Positions 16,770 to 25,830 of a stretch of 64,000 nt of DNA are shown one piece after another (the first letter of the stretch is position 1; each line of letters starts with the position of its first letter). The stretch covers positions 1 to 64,000 of the forward strand of contig CALUHI010000012.1 of assembly GCA_944320405.1 (NCBI GenBank). Reading direction: 5' to 3'. Made by a program: the position numbers and the translations under genes. The stretch is from an uncultured Eggerthellaceae bacterium. Its GTDB lineage: Bacteria > Actinomycetota > Coriobacteriia > Coriobacteriales > Eggerthellaceae. The notes beneath the pieces were generated by a model. That model was given only the letters and a program-made list of their open reading frames with translations. It did no database searches and was not told the DNA's origin.

Positions 16770-17240
16770 CTATTTATGATACGGCTCGCCGCGCGAGATC
16801 TTCTGCGCGCGGTACAGCTGCTCAAGCAGCACCACGCGGGCCAAGTTGTGGGGCAGGGTGATGGGACCAAACGAAAGCGTTTCGTCGGCACGGGCACGCA
16901 CGGCATCGCTTACGCCATCCGAGCCTCCGATCACAAACGCGATATCGCTTTTCCCCTGCACCAACAGTTTGTCCAACCTGCGAGAAAAGTCTTCGCTCGA
17001 GCGCTCGGATCCCTCGATGGCGAGTAAGACGACATGCGCATGTGAGGGGATTGCTGCAAGAATAGCTTCGCCCTCTTTGGCACGCGCGGCGTCCGTTCCG
17101 CCGGCGCGGGCAGGGTCGATGTCTGCCACCTCAACCACGTTTGTGCGCATGTAAGGCTGGAGCCGCTTGAGGTACTCGTCGCAGGCGGCCTTCCAGAACT
17201 TCTCTTTCAGCTTGCCTACGGCGACTACGGTAAACGCCAT
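16770..17240 (-). CDS. rlmH: 23S rRNA (pseudouridine1915-N3)-methyltransferase
   Basis: 156 residues starting MAFTVVAVGKLKEKFWK. SPOUT-family landmarks are LLAIEGSERSSEDFSRRLDKL, FVIGGSDGVSDAV and LSFGPITLPHNLARVVLLEQ, ending in SRGEPYHK, the hallmark C-terminus of RlmH. It methylates a pseudouridine in helix 69 of 23S rRNA. Start 17240 has AGAGAAGGGAAGG upstream. Confidence 0.96.
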   Translation of the reverse strand: MAFTVVAVGKLKEKFWKAACDEYLKRLQPYMRTNVVEVADIDPARAGGTDAARAKEGEAILAAIPSHAHVVLLAIEGSERSSEDFSRRLDKLLVQGKSDIAFVIGGSDGVSDAVRARADETLSFGPITLPHNLARVVLLEQLYRAQKISRGEPYHK

Positions 17241-17324
17241 GCCGCCTTCCCTTCTCTCAATCACAGGCCACTGCATCATACCGCGATGCGGAAGCCCAAA
17301 CGCAAAATCGACTTTGACGGACCG

Positions 17325-18161
17325 CTATTCCATGACGATGCCGAACTCGTCGCGCAGCAGCTGCTGAAACTGGCTCTCCGACGTGATTCGAACGATTTCT
17401 TTGCCCTCGGGCGTCACGCGCGTGAACTCGTCGCCGGTAATGGAAACGTTTCCGTCAACAGTGCGCCGGTTGACCATGCGCTGCTGCGTGAACATCGAAA
17501 GCGGACTGGTGGCGCAGAAGTGCGAAAGCACCGCATAGTCGGTCAACTGCATCGGCTCGTCTAGAAACGCGGTCACCGGAACCGCCTCGGGGTCGGGCTC
17601 ACCCGCAGCACGTGCAGCAGCAAGAGCGTCAGAACTGCCCAAGTAGAACAGCTTCCACCAGTTTCCCTCGCCGCGTTCGATACGAAACGCCTGGCCGCAA
17701 GCTGAGACCTCGTGCCCGTCGACAAGCGGAATGGCGCACGGAGGTATGGGGCCACCATAACCCACATCGCAGAACAGGCGCTGCCCGTCGACCTCGACGA
17801 CGATGGCGCGGTGAGTGAAGGGGTACACGTACCCGCGGTCTTTCAGGCTGCGGCCGACGCATGGCGTGACGTCGTAGCCAAGCTCTTCCAGCAACGCATG
17901 CAGAAGAGCATTGAGCTCGAAGCAGTATCCGCCGCGCCTGCCGCGAATCACTTTGTCAAAGATGGCGGAGATGCCGATCGGCACGTTGATCTTCCGGTCG
18001 AAGATATCCAGGTTCTCAAAAGGAATGGCAATCTGATGAGCGTAGACGATGCGGTCGATAAGTGCTTTGTCGCGCGGCTCGTCGTCTGCCGGCTCATCCA
18101 GGCCAATCTTTTTGAAGTACAGGCCGCGATCGGGCAGCGGCTCGTACAGCTCTTCGAACAT
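17325..18161 (-). CDS. nat: Arylamine N-acetyltransferase
   Basis: 278 residues starting MFEELYEPLPDRG. The Cys-His-Asp triad is visible: RGGYCFELNALLH, PFTHRAIVVEV and LFCDVGYGG. The enzyme transfers acetyl from acetyl-CoA to arylamines or hydrazines. FEELYEPLPDRGLYFKKIGL matches the usual N-terminal helical domain. A GGAGAAGGGGAAGCC site precedes the ATG. It starts 14 bp after the murT-gatD stop, suggesting co-transcription. Confidence 0.92.
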   Translation of the reverse strand: MFEELYEPLPDRGLYFKKIGLDEPADDEPRDKALIDRIVYAHQIAIPFENLDIFDRKINVPIGISAIFDKVIRGRRGGYCFELNALLHALLEELGYDVTPCVGRSLKDRGYVYPFTHRAIVVEVDGQRLFCDVGYGGPIPPCAIPLVDGHEVSACGQAFRIERGEGNWWKLFYLGSSDALAAARAAGEPDPEAVPVTAFLDEPMQLTDYAVLSHFCATSPLSMFTQQRMVNRRTVDGNVSITGDEFTRVTPEGKEIVRITSESQFQQLLRDEFGIVME

Positions 18162-18175
18162 GGCTTCCCCTTCTC

Positions 18176-20368
18176 CTATTTCGCCCCGAAACGACGGCAA
18201 AGCGCTTCGTTCGCGGCGTTTTCAGCAGCGTCGTTCAAGGGGACAAGCGCTTCGGCCGGCGTGCCCGTGCGGTTTGCACGGCGCTGCATGCCGCGCTCAA
18301 GCAGCCAATCCGCAACCTGGGGGTTCTTCGCCAGAAGGGGCCCATGGAGGTACGTTCCCAAAACATTGCGGTACAGCGCGCCGTCGGCATGGTCGTTGTC
18401 GTTGTTGCCGTGACCGGTCGACGAAATCACGCGTCCGAACGGGCGGACTCCCTCGCCCAGATGCGTGCGGCCAGCATGGTTCTCGTAACCAACTACCGGG
18501 CATTCCGCCAAAGGCGATTCCAAAATCACGTTGTCGATCAGACGGTTGCCCGATCCGCCCTCGGCACGCAACGTGGTCAAATCAAGGATGGAAAGCCCCT
18601 CCACAACGTCTTCGCCGAGCAGCCATTCGCGCCCGAGAATCTGATAGCCGCCGCAGATGGCAAGCAGCACGCCGTCGGCCTCAACAAACGCGGCAAGCTG
18701 GTCGCGCATGGCAAGCAGGGCCTCGGAGGCGAGCCGCTGCTCGCGGTCGGGGCCACCGCCCAAAAAGACAATATCCGCCTGGGAAAGATCGCATTCCTCC
18801 CCGTGCTTCACACGCCGGATTTCCACCGGAAGGCCGCGCGCGCGAAGGCGCTGCGCCAGCACGGTAACGTTGCCGCCGTCGCCGTAGAGGTTCAGCAGAT
18901 CGGGGTAAAGATGCATGATGACCAGCGGATTTTCTCCATTCGTCTGGACAGGCGCCTCGGAATCCGCAGCAGGTGCGGACACGTCCTGGACGGGCGGAAG
19001 AGATGCGCCTCCTTCTTCCTGCATGCGGGTCAGATCCGTGCGGAGGGCGGGAAGCGCGGTGTAGTTGGCAATAAGGTACACGTGAGCGCCACGCTCGTCG
19101 GAAGCGGATTTCGACAGCACGTCGGCAGCATCGGCAACCACACCGGCTTCCACACCCGAGTACTTCAGGCGCACCTGCATGTCGTTGGCGCGAATGCCGC
19201 CCGCGAACACGCGCAGGCCTTCCTGTCCGGCAAGCTCCTCGAAGTCGATGTCCCACAACCACGAGACATCATGCCCGTCGGCTGCTTTATCGTTGATGAA
19301 GAACGCGACCGTTTTGGGGCCCTTGTCCTGAAGGATGATCTTCAGGTTCTGATTGAAGCCCGTGGGGTTCTTAGCCAAGTTCAACAGCACCGAGCGCCCT
19401 TGCACTGCAAAGCGCTGCAGACGACCATTCTGCGGGTCGAAGTTGTCGATTGCGCGCTGAATGGCCTCAGGCGTTGCCCCCATCTCGAATGCCCCCACCG
19501 CAACCGCCAGCAGGTTGTACACCATGTAGGCACCGGTGAAAGGCGCTTCCAGGTCGAAGCGGACGCCATCGGCGCCACCTTCTGTCGCGCGCGACACCGA
19601 AAAGCGCAAACCGTCGACGCCAAGCGAAACGTCGGAGGCCGACCAGGCCCGCGCCGGACGCGCGAACCCGCACGACGGGCAATGATATTCGCCCAGCTGG
19701 CCGTACTGACGGTAGTCGTATTCCATCATGGAAAGACACTTCTGGCACATCTGCGCATCGACAACGGTGTTTTGCGCAAGGCCCATGTCCCCTTCCACGC
19801 CGAAGGCGAGCTTGGGGTTGCGCACGCGCTCGGCGATGGCAGCGCACAGCGGATCGTCGGCATTGAAGGCGAGCGTCGCCGACGGAGTTTTCTCCAACGC
19901 GCCGACGATGCTGTCTTGAATGCGGTCGATTTCGCCCATGCGGTCCAGTTGGTCGCGGAACAGGTTCAGAAGCACAATCAGACGCGGCTTGAGCTGGGGG
20001 GCCGTACGCGCAAGCCACAACTCGTCGCTTTCGATCACCGCAACGTCGGCGGGCTTTGCATGCAGCAACGTGGAAGCAACGCCCGAGCTCAGGTTCGCTC
20101 CAGCGCGGTTGCAAATGACGCTTTTCCCCGCGGCCTCCAAAGCATCAGCCAGCAGATTGGTCACCGTGGTCTTACCGTTGGTGCCCACCACGACGACCGA
20201 CCCTTCGCGCGCTTTGTCGGCAAGATGCGCGATGATCTGCGGGTCGATGCGCATCGCAAGTTTGCCGGGAAGGTTGCCCGCCGGTCGCTTGAACACGTTC
20301 CGCAAGCCCCATGTGGCCAACCCGGAAACCGCTTTCGCGCAGGTCAGTCGTGCGCCCATGTGTTTCAC
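18176..20368 (-). CDS. murT-gatD: Fused lipid II isoglutaminyl synthase, MurT-GatD
   Basis: 730 residues combining two normally separate proteins. The first about 455 residues are MurT: Mur-ligase P-loop VVGTNGKTTVTN (61-71), a four-Cys zinc ribbon (C208, C211, C230, C233) and a C-terminal DUF1727 part with DVSWLWDIDFEE. After a Pro/Ala linker (456-478), residues from 479 are GatD, a class I glutaminase: VFLGGGPDREQ, nucleophile Cys572 in LAICGGYQ, and catalytic His675 in GTYLHGP. The complex amidates D-Glu of lipid II using glutamine and ATP. In Staphylococcus the two are separate genes, murT then gatD; here they form one chain in the same order. Confidence 0.93.
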   Translation of the reverse strand: MKHMGARLTCAKAVSGLATWGLRNVFKRPAGNLPGKLAMRIDPQIIAHLADKAREGSVVVVGTNGKTTVTNLLADALEAAGKSVICNRAGANLSSGVASTLLHAKPADVAVIESDELWLARTAPQLKPRLIVLLNLFRDQLDRMGEIDRIQDSIVGALEKTPSATLAFNADDPLCAAIAERVRNPKLAFGVEGDMGLAQNTVVDAQMCQKCLSMMEYDYRQYGQLGEYHCPSCGFARPARAWSASDVSLGVDGLRFSVSRATEGGADGVRFDLEAPFTGAYMVYNLLAVAVGAFEMGATPEAIQRAIDNFDPQNGRLQRFAVQGRSVLLNLAKNPTGFNQNLKIILQDKGPKTVAFFINDKAADGHDVSWLWDIDFEELAGQEGLRVFAGGIRANDMQVRLKYSGVEAGVVADAADVLSKSASDERGAHVYLIANYTALPALRTDLTRMQEEGGASLPPVQDVSAPAADSEAPVQTNGENPLVIMHLYPDLLNLYGDGGNVTVLAQRLRARGLPVEIRRVKHGEECDLSQADIVFLGGGPDREQRLASEALLAMRDQLAAFVEADGVLLAICGGYQILGREWLLGEDVVEGLSILDLTTLRAEGGSGNRLIDNVILESPLAECPVVGYENHAGRTHLGEGVRPFGRVISSTGHGNNDNDHADGALYRNVLGTYLHGPLLAKNPQVADWLLERGMQRRANRTGTPAEALVPLNDAAENAANEALCRRFGAK

Positions 20369-20507
20369 CTGTTCTTTCCACCAAGCGCCGCAGCGGCGCT
20401 CTTTCAGTCCAAATGATCAGTATAACCGCCCGACCCTGCGCCGCGAACCGCGACCATGCGGAGGTGAAGAGCCTGTGAAGAAGGTTTCACTCGGGAAAAA
20501 TAACCCG

Positions 20508-20536
20508 TTGACACGCCCCGCCGTTGCGAGCATAAT
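20508..20536 (+). promoter_or_regulatory. Sigma-70-type promoter of tRNA-Arg
   Basis: TTGACA at 20508-20513 and CATAAT at 20531-20536 are separated by 17 bases. This near-consensus pair ends 20 bp before the mature tRNA 5' end. Confidence 0.85.
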
Positions 20537-20556
20537 ATCGTCTGCTGTTTCGACGT

Positions 20557-20633
20557 GCGCCGTTACCTCAGCTGGATAGAGGGACTGACTACGAATCAGT
20601 ACGTCGGGGGTTCGAATCCCTCACGGCGCACCA
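20557..20633 (+). tRNA. tRNA-Arg(ACG)
   Basis: Acceptor GCGCCGT pairs with ACGGCGC, the anticodon loop CTACGAA gives ACG (A34 presumably deaminated to inosine to read CGN), the T-arm is GGTTCGAATCC, and CCA is encoded at 20631-20633. It has its own promoter just upstream. Confidence 0.96.
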
Positions 20634-20644
20634 CTAAGGCACCT

Positions 20645-20680
20645 ACCGCAACGACTGACCCCAGCACGTGCGGTTTTTTT
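20645..20680 (+). terminator. Possible terminator after tRNA-Arg
   Basis: ACCGCA (20645-20650) can pair with TGCGGT (20669-20674), followed by a run of seven T. The 18-nt loop makes it weak, but the T-run and position just after the tRNA support it. The remaining 208 bp up to the next gene show no clear riboswitch; no match to the M-box core was seen. Confidence 0.5.
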
Positions 20681-20888
20681 GTATCTGAAGGAAAGGAACT
20701 TGCTTGAAGGTTCGAAAACCGAAACCTCACAGTAAGTAACTTCCGACTTCCTTCCTTTGCGTCGGCAGTCGGAAGACGGCTGCTGCGCGCTCAATCATCC
20801 TGCAATTTTACTTACGTTTGACTTCGCTTGACGGAGCACGTTGGTACGATGAAGGGTGGTACTGCGCGATGGACGTAAGGGAAAGCCC

Positions 20889-22241
20889 ATGCTCTATCTG
20901 TCTCAGATGACGGGAAAACCCGTCGTGGACGCCACCGGCGAGAAGATCGGCACGATCTCGGATCTTGCCATCTCTACCGGCGAGGTGTTCCCCCGCATCA
21001 CCAGCCTGGCATTCCAAGGGCCGGGCAAGGTGCCGTTCATGATTTCCTGGCGCAAGTACGTCGGCAAATTCGATGAGGACGGCATCGAGCTTTCGGTGCC
21101 TGCCAAAGACATCCGCTTCAGCTATCTGCAGCCTGAAGAGGTTCTGCTTGCGCGCGACCTTTTGGATCGACAGATCGTCGACACGCAGGGCATGAAGGTC
21201 GTGCGCGTAAACGACCTCAAGCTTTCGGAATCTGGCTCGCAACTGCGCCTTCTGGGTGCCGAAGTTGGCACTCGCGGCATCCTGCGCGGGCTTTCACCCC
21301 TTTTGGAGAAAGCGGTCGTTGCCGCTGCCGGCCTGTTCCACAAGCGCATCGACGAGAAGCTCATCGCCTGGAACTACATGGACCTGCTCGACCGTGACCT
21401 TTCGGAAGTGCAGCTTTCCGTCACACACAAGCGTTTGGACGAGCTTCATCCTGCCGACGTTGCTGACATTTTGGAGCAGCTCGACCCGCAGCAGCGCGCC
21501 AACGTGTTCAAGCACTTGGACGACGCGCAAGCGACCGAAGCGGTGTCGGAGATGGAAGATGAGTACCAGGCCGACTTCATCGAAGACCTGGACGAAGCCC
21601 GCGCAGCCGACCTTCTGGGCAACATGGATCCCGACGACGCTGCCGACATCGTGCGTGACCTGTCATATGAAAAAGCGGAAACGCTGTTGCGCCTGATGGG
21701 CGTTGAAGACGCTGCCGAAATCCGCCGCCTTCTGGGCTACAAAGACGGTACGGCGGGCGGCATGATGACCACCCAGTTCGTCGCAGTGCACCAAACCGAC
21801 ACGGTTGGTCAGACCATCGAAGTGCTGCGCGAGCTGCCGGAAGACCACCCCACCGTTCACTACGTGTACGCGCTTGACGAATACGACAAGCTGGTGGGCG
21901 TGCTTTCGCTCCGCACGCTGGTTCTGGCGCGCGACGATGCTCTCATTCAGGATGTCATGTACGACGACATCATCTCGGTGCCGCCCGATGAAGAGGAAGA
22001 TGACGTCGCGGCCGACATTTTCAAATACGACATCCCCGCCATGCCGGTCTGCGACGAGCATGGCGCGCTTCTGGGCATTGTCACCGTCGACGACGCATGG
22101 GACGCCATCGAGGAGGACGTGAGCGGCGACAAGATGAAGGCGTCGGCGCTCAAGATCGTGGGTATCGTGGTGGCGGCAGCCGCGGGCTTGGGCCTCTACA
22201 CCCTCATATTGCTGCAGATCACCGGTGTTATTGGGAGCTAA
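20889..22241 (+). CDS. PRC-barrel / MgtE N-domain / CBS protein with C-terminal membrane helix
   Basis: 450 residues from ATG 20889. Residues 1 to about 80 and a second similar unit are PRC-barrel-like (VVDATGEKIGTISDLAIS; VVRVNDLKLSE). About 180-280 is the MgtE N-terminal superhelix (ELHPADVADILEQLDPQQ, NMDPDDAADIVRDL). About 285-410 holds two CBS motifs (YKDGTAGGMMTTQFVAVHQ; AMPVCDEHGALLGIVTVDD). One hydrophobic helix ends the protein. This is the cytosolic Mg2+-sensing half of MgtE without its five-helix channel. It starts 3 bp before the stop-to-start junction with an NRAMP-type transporter gene, so it likely senses Mg2+ for that transporter. Confidence 0.88.
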   Translation: MLYLSQMTGKPVVDATGEKIGTISDLAISTGEVFPRITSLAFQGPGKVPFMISWRKYVGKFDEDGIELSVPAKDIRFSYLQPEEVLLARDLLDRQIVDTQGMKVVRVNDLKLSESGSQLRLLGAEVGTRGILRGLSPLLEKAVVAAAGLFHKRIDEKLIAWNYMDLLDRDLSEVQLSVTHKRLDELHPADVADILEQLDPQQRANVFKHLDDAQATEAVSEMEDEYQADFIEDLDEARAADLLGNMDPDDAADIVRDLSYEKAETLLRLMGVEDAAEIRRLLGYKDGTAGGMMTTQFVAVHQTDTVGQTIEVLRELPEDHPTVHYVYALDEYDKLVGVLSLRTLVLARDDALIQDVMYDDIISVPPDEEEDDVAADIFKYDIPAMPVCDEHGALLGIVTVDDAWDAIEEDVSGDKMKASALKIVGIVVAAAAGLGLYTLILLQITGVIGS

Positions 22242-22244
22242 ACC

Positions 22245-23741
22245 ATGACGCTGGGTAAGAAAAAGAACGCCAAGGCGCTGCGCGCAACGCGGTCGAAGCA
22301 GACTGCGGCGCGCAAACCGATCTCGCGCATGAAGGGCAGTTCGGCAGCGCGCCCGAGCACCATCGCCCAGCACAAGGCGGGTGCGGCGGCGCGTGCGCAG
22401 TGGTCCCAGGAGCAGCAGCGCCGGCTCGCCGCCAAACAGAGTGCCGATGCCGCATTGGCAGAAAGCGCCGGAACCGAACTCGCCGAAACTCCAGTCGATG
22501 CTGCGCCCGTAAAAAAGCAGCGCAGCAAGCTGTTGTTGGTGCTCGCCGCGCTTGGCCCTGGCATCGTTACTGCCATGGCCGGCAACGACGCAGGCGGTAT
22601 CTCGACGTACTCCACCGTGGGTGCGAAATTCGGCTACGCCACCTTATGGGTCATCCCCGTCATGTGCGTGTTGCTGCTGGTTGTCCAGATGACCGCCTCG
22701 AAGATGGGCGCCGTCACCGGCAAGGGATTCGCCGCGCTTATCCGCGAGAGCTTCGGCATCCGCCTCACCGCGTTGGCGATGCTTGCCCTGCTCGTCGGCA
22801 ACGTGTGCACCACATTCTCGGAATTCGCCGGCATCGCATCGGGCATGGAGATGTTCGGTGTGTCGCGCTACGTGGCTGTGCCAGTGGCTGCCGTCGCTGT
22901 GTGGCTTTTGGTGGTTGGCGGCAGCTACAAGCGCGTTGAGAAAGTGTTCCTCATCCTGTCGCTTGTGTTTGTGACCTACGTGGTGGCAGCATTTTTGGCG
23001 CAGCCCAACTGGAACGACGCACTGCACAGTACTGTGGTTCCGCGCATCGTGAACGACCAGAGCTTCATTCCGCTGATCATCTCGATGATCGGCACTACCA
23101 TTGCGCCGTGGATGATGTTCTATTCCCAGAGCAACGTCGTCGAGAAGGGCGTTGACATGGAGGAGTACCCGCTTCAGAAGGTCGACGTTGTAGCCGGCAC
23201 CATCGCCGCCTGCCTCGTGGCGTGGTTCATCATCGTCACCACCGGCACCGTGCTGTTCCCCCAAGGCATCGAGATTTCTTCGGCAGCCGACGCGGCTTCG
23301 GCGCTGGCACCGTTCGCCGGCCCCTATGCTGAAGCACTGTTCGCCATCGGGCTTATCGCTGCGTCTTTCCTGGCAGCATGCGTGCTGCCGCTCACCACAG
23401 CATTCGTCATTTGCGAGGCGTTCGGCTGGGAAGCGGGCGTTTCGTTTAAATGGCGTGAAGCGCCGCTGTTCAAGAGCATCTTCACATTCATCATCGTGCT
23501 GGCCGCTGCGATCGTGCTCATCCCCGGTATCGACCTGATGACCGTGATGCTCACGGCTCAGTTTATCAACGGCATCATTCTGCCTGTATTGCTGGTGTTC
23601 ATGGCTCTCATCGCCGCAGACAAGCACGTGATGGGCGAACATCGCAGCGGCATCGTTTCGCGCATCCTCATCTGGGTGACGGTGGCCATCGTGACCATTC
23701 TCACCATCATTTTGCTCGTCATGCAAGTGCTGGGCATCTAG
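22245..23741 (+). CDS. NRAMP-related Mg2+ transporter (NRMT-like, SLC11 family)
   Basis: 498 residues: a basic, Ala/Lys-rich cytosolic tail of about 93 residues, then about 11 helices of the LeuT/SLC11 fold. The TM1 metal site, DPGN in true manganese/iron NRAMPs, reads GNDAGG (113-118), and the TM6 site, normally A-x-M-P-H, reads TTIAPWMMFY (284-293), lacking the soft-metal-binding Met. Loss of that Met is the mark of the NRAMP-related magnesium transporters characterised from Eggerthella lenta. Adjacent upstream is an MgtE-type Mg2+ sensor, supporting magnesium as substrate. It overlaps no other gene and is followed by a bidirectional terminator. Confidence 0.88.
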   Translation: MTLGKKKNAKALRATRSKQTAARKPISRMKGSSAARPSTIAQHKAGAAARAQWSQEQQRRLAAKQSADAALAESAGTELAETPVDAAPVKKQRSKLLLVLAALGPGIVTAMAGNDAGGISTYSTVGAKFGYATLWVIPVMCVLLLVVQMTASKMGAVTGKGFAALIRESFGIRLTALAMLALLVGNVCTTFSEFAGIASGMEMFGVSRYVAVPVAAVAVWLLVVGGSYKRVEKVFLILSLVFVTYVVAAFLAQPNWNDALHSTVVPRIVNDQSFIPLIISMIGTTIAPWMMFYSQSNVVEKGVDMEEYPLQKVDVVAGTIAACLVAWFIIVTTGTVLFPQGIEISSAADAASALAPFAGPYAEALFAIGLIAASFLAACVLPLTTAFVICEAFGWEAGVSFKWREAPLFKSIFTFIIVLAAAIVLIPGIDLMTVMLTAQFINGIILPVLLVFMALIAADKHVMGEHRSGIVSRILIWVTVAIVTILTIILLVMQVLGI

Positions 23742-23744
23742 CAG

Positions 23745-23777
23745 AAAAAAGGGGGGAGGACGCCCTCCCCCTTTTTT
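23745..23777. terminator. Bidirectional terminator between convergent genes
   Basis: A run of six A, GGGGGGAGG, a short loop, CCCTCCCCC and six T. The A- and T-runs on both sides let it serve the transporter (+) and the convergent symporter (-). Confidence 0.92.
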
Positions 23778-23780
23778 GCC

Positions 23781-25379
23781 TCAGAGGGCGCGTTCTTTGC
23801 GTGCTTCCCGGATAATCTTCTCGAAGGGCTGCTCCAGCGACTCTTCCACTTCGAGCTCTCGCTGGAACTCGCGGTCGATGGCACCTTGCAGCGTGGGCGG
23901 GTTCACCTCGAACGGAACCGGTTTGGTGACCAAGCTCACCAGCGGCACGACGATAAGCGAGAGCAGCATGCACAGCGCTCCGCAGTTGATGGGCGAGGCG
24001 ATGAGCGGCGTGCCGGCGAAGCCCAACGCCATGTTGACCACCGTCAGCCCCACGCCCAGGACAAACGAGCACCACACCGCCGCCTTGGAGATACGTCCCG
24101 AGTAGAGTCCCCAGAGGAACGGGCCCAAGAACGCGCCGGCGAGCGCGCCCCACGAGTAGGACATCAGCTGTGCGATGAACACGATGCTGGAGTGGTACTG
24201 CACGAGCGCCATCACAGCCGACACGATGATGAACAGCACCAGCAAAACGCGCATGCAGGAGAGCTGTTTCTTCTCGGACATGTCTTTCACGATGTTGCCC
24301 TTGATCACGTCGATGGTGAGCGTGGACGACGACGTAAGCACCAGCGACGAGAGGGTCGACATCGACGCGGATAGCACCAGCACGATGACGATGCCGATGA
24401 GGATATCGGGCAGCGACGAGAGCATCGTGGGGATGATGGAGTCGTAGATGGGCGTGCCGTCGGCGGCATATTCAATCTGGTCGCTGTACAGGCGGCCGAA
24501 CCCGCCCAGGAAGTACGATCCGCCCGCGACCACAAACGCGAACAGCGTGGAGATGATGGCACCCTGCTTCACCGCCGGGCCGCTCTTGATGGCGTAGAAC
24601 TTCTGCACCATCTGCGGCAGGCCCCACGTGCCCAAGCTGGTCAGGATGACCACGCCCAACAGGTTGAACAGGTCGGGGCCAAACATGCTGGTAAACGCCC
24701 CTTCAAGCGCAGTGCCCTCGGCAGGGACCTGCGACAGCTGGATGATCGCTTCTGCAAATCCTCCGTTGCCAGCAAGCACGGCGGCGATGACCGCCACAAT
24801 GCCCACCAGCATCACGATGCCCTGGATGAAGTCGTTCATCACCGTTGCCATGTAGCCGCCGACGACGACGTAGATGCAGGTCACTACTGCCATCCCGATC
24901 ACGCACACATCGTAGGGCAGCCCGAACGCCATTCCGAACAAACGCGACAGCCCGTTGTAGACCGATGCCGTGTAGGGGATCAGGAAGACGAAGATGATCG
25001 CCGCCGCCGCAATGCGCAGCCCCTTCGACTGAAAGCGCTTTCCGAAGAACTCCGGCATCGTCTGTGCGCCCAGACGATGCGTCATCTCGCGCGTGCGCGG
25101 ACCGAGCACCCACCAGGCAAGAAGCGATCCCAAGATAGCGTTGCCGATGCCCGCCCACACAGCGGCGATGCCGTACTTGAAGCCGAACTGGCCGGCGTAG
25201 CCGACGAACACGACGGCTGAGAAGTAGCTGGTCCCGTAAGCGAACGCGCTCATCCACGGGCCGACGTTGCGGCCGCCCAATACGAACCCGTCAACGGTGG
25301 ACGTCGACTTGCGACAGTAGATGCCCACACCCACCGCAACGCCGATGAAGATGAGCACCATGCATACTTTTTCGATCAT
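23781..25379 (-). CDS. Sodium:solute symporter (SSF family)
   Basis: 532 residues with about 13 membrane helices. SSF landmarks are VDGFVLGGRNVGPWMSAFAYGTSYFSA near the start, GGYMATVMNDFIQG, and SASMSTLSSLVLTSSS, which forms the Na2 sodium site. A 50-residue charged C-terminal tail follows the last helix. The relatives include proline, pantothenate and solute carriers; the substrate cannot be told. GGATAGGAATACC precedes the ATG. It stands alone, convergent with the Mg2+ transporter gene. Confidence 0.92.
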   Translation of the reverse strand: MIEKVCMVLIFIGVAVGVGIYCRKSTSTVDGFVLGGRNVGPWMSAFAYGTSYFSAVVFVGYAGQFGFKYGIAAVWAGIGNAILGSLLAWWVLGPRTREMTHRLGAQTMPEFFGKRFQSKGLRIAAAAIIFVFLIPYTASVYNGLSRLFGMAFGLPYDVCVIGMAVVTCIYVVVGGYMATVMNDFIQGIVMLVGIVAVIAAVLAGNGGFAEAIIQLSQVPAEGTALEGAFTSMFGPDLFNLLGVVILTSLGTWGLPQMVQKFYAIKSGPAVKQGAIISTLFAFVVAGGSYFLGGFGRLYSDQIEYAADGTPIYDSIIPTMLSSLPDILIGIVIVLVLSASMSTLSSLVLTSSSTLTIDVIKGNIVKDMSEKKQLSCMRVLLVLFIIVSAVMALVQYHSSIVFIAQLMSYSWGALAGAFLGPFLWGLYSGRISKAAVWCSFVLGVGLTVVNMALGFAGTPLIASPINCGALCMLLSLIVVPLVSLVTKPVPFEVNPPTLQGAIDREFQRELEVEESLEQPFEKIIREARKERAL

Positions 25380-25830
25380 GAGAGGTATTCCTATCCAGAG
25401 GGCCGCCCGACGGCGGCGATTGCGGACACCCTGGATGCCGACGACGCGCGAGCGCGCCGATCTCCGGCAACCAGGCGGCTGCGGAGGCGCACATGACCTT
25501 GACTGCAGCTACGCACGCAATGCGCGGGTGCGCACGCGAAACGTCAGCACAGGCAAGCCCATGTGCTACAGATATCGATAGGAATACAGATAGGAGAACG
25601 CGACGTTCGAAAGGCAGGAGGACGCAGAAGCACCGGCGCAACCGGCACCGCGGAATTCATTGACGATATGTTCTCCTGAACAAGGCATGGACAGACTTTA
25701 GCACATCAAAGCGCGCGCCATGTTGCGAAAAGATTACCAATCGCCTGCTTCGGAAAACGCGAAGACGAATCCTCCCGATACAATAAGGAATTGGAGGCAA
25801 TACCTGCTCAGGCGATGCGAAAGGAGCACG
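25380..25830. other. Intergenic stretch between divergent genes
   Basis: No gene is supported in these 451 bp between the symporter (-) and kinase-like gene (+). An open frame from 25720 runs into the kinase gene, but its extra 37 codons lack a ribosome binding site. The short AT-richer part near 25680-25800 probably holds the promoters. No hairpin or riboswitch was recognised. Confidence 0.5.

Noticed and set aside
18344-20416. A 690-codon plus-strand open frame
   Set aside because: It is wholly antisense to murT-gatD, whose catalytic motifs are intact on the minus strand.
20634-20888. A Mg2+ (M-box) riboswitch before the MgtE-like sensor gene
   Set aside because: The position is attractive, but the M-box core was not found by eye; a covariance search would be needed to settle it.
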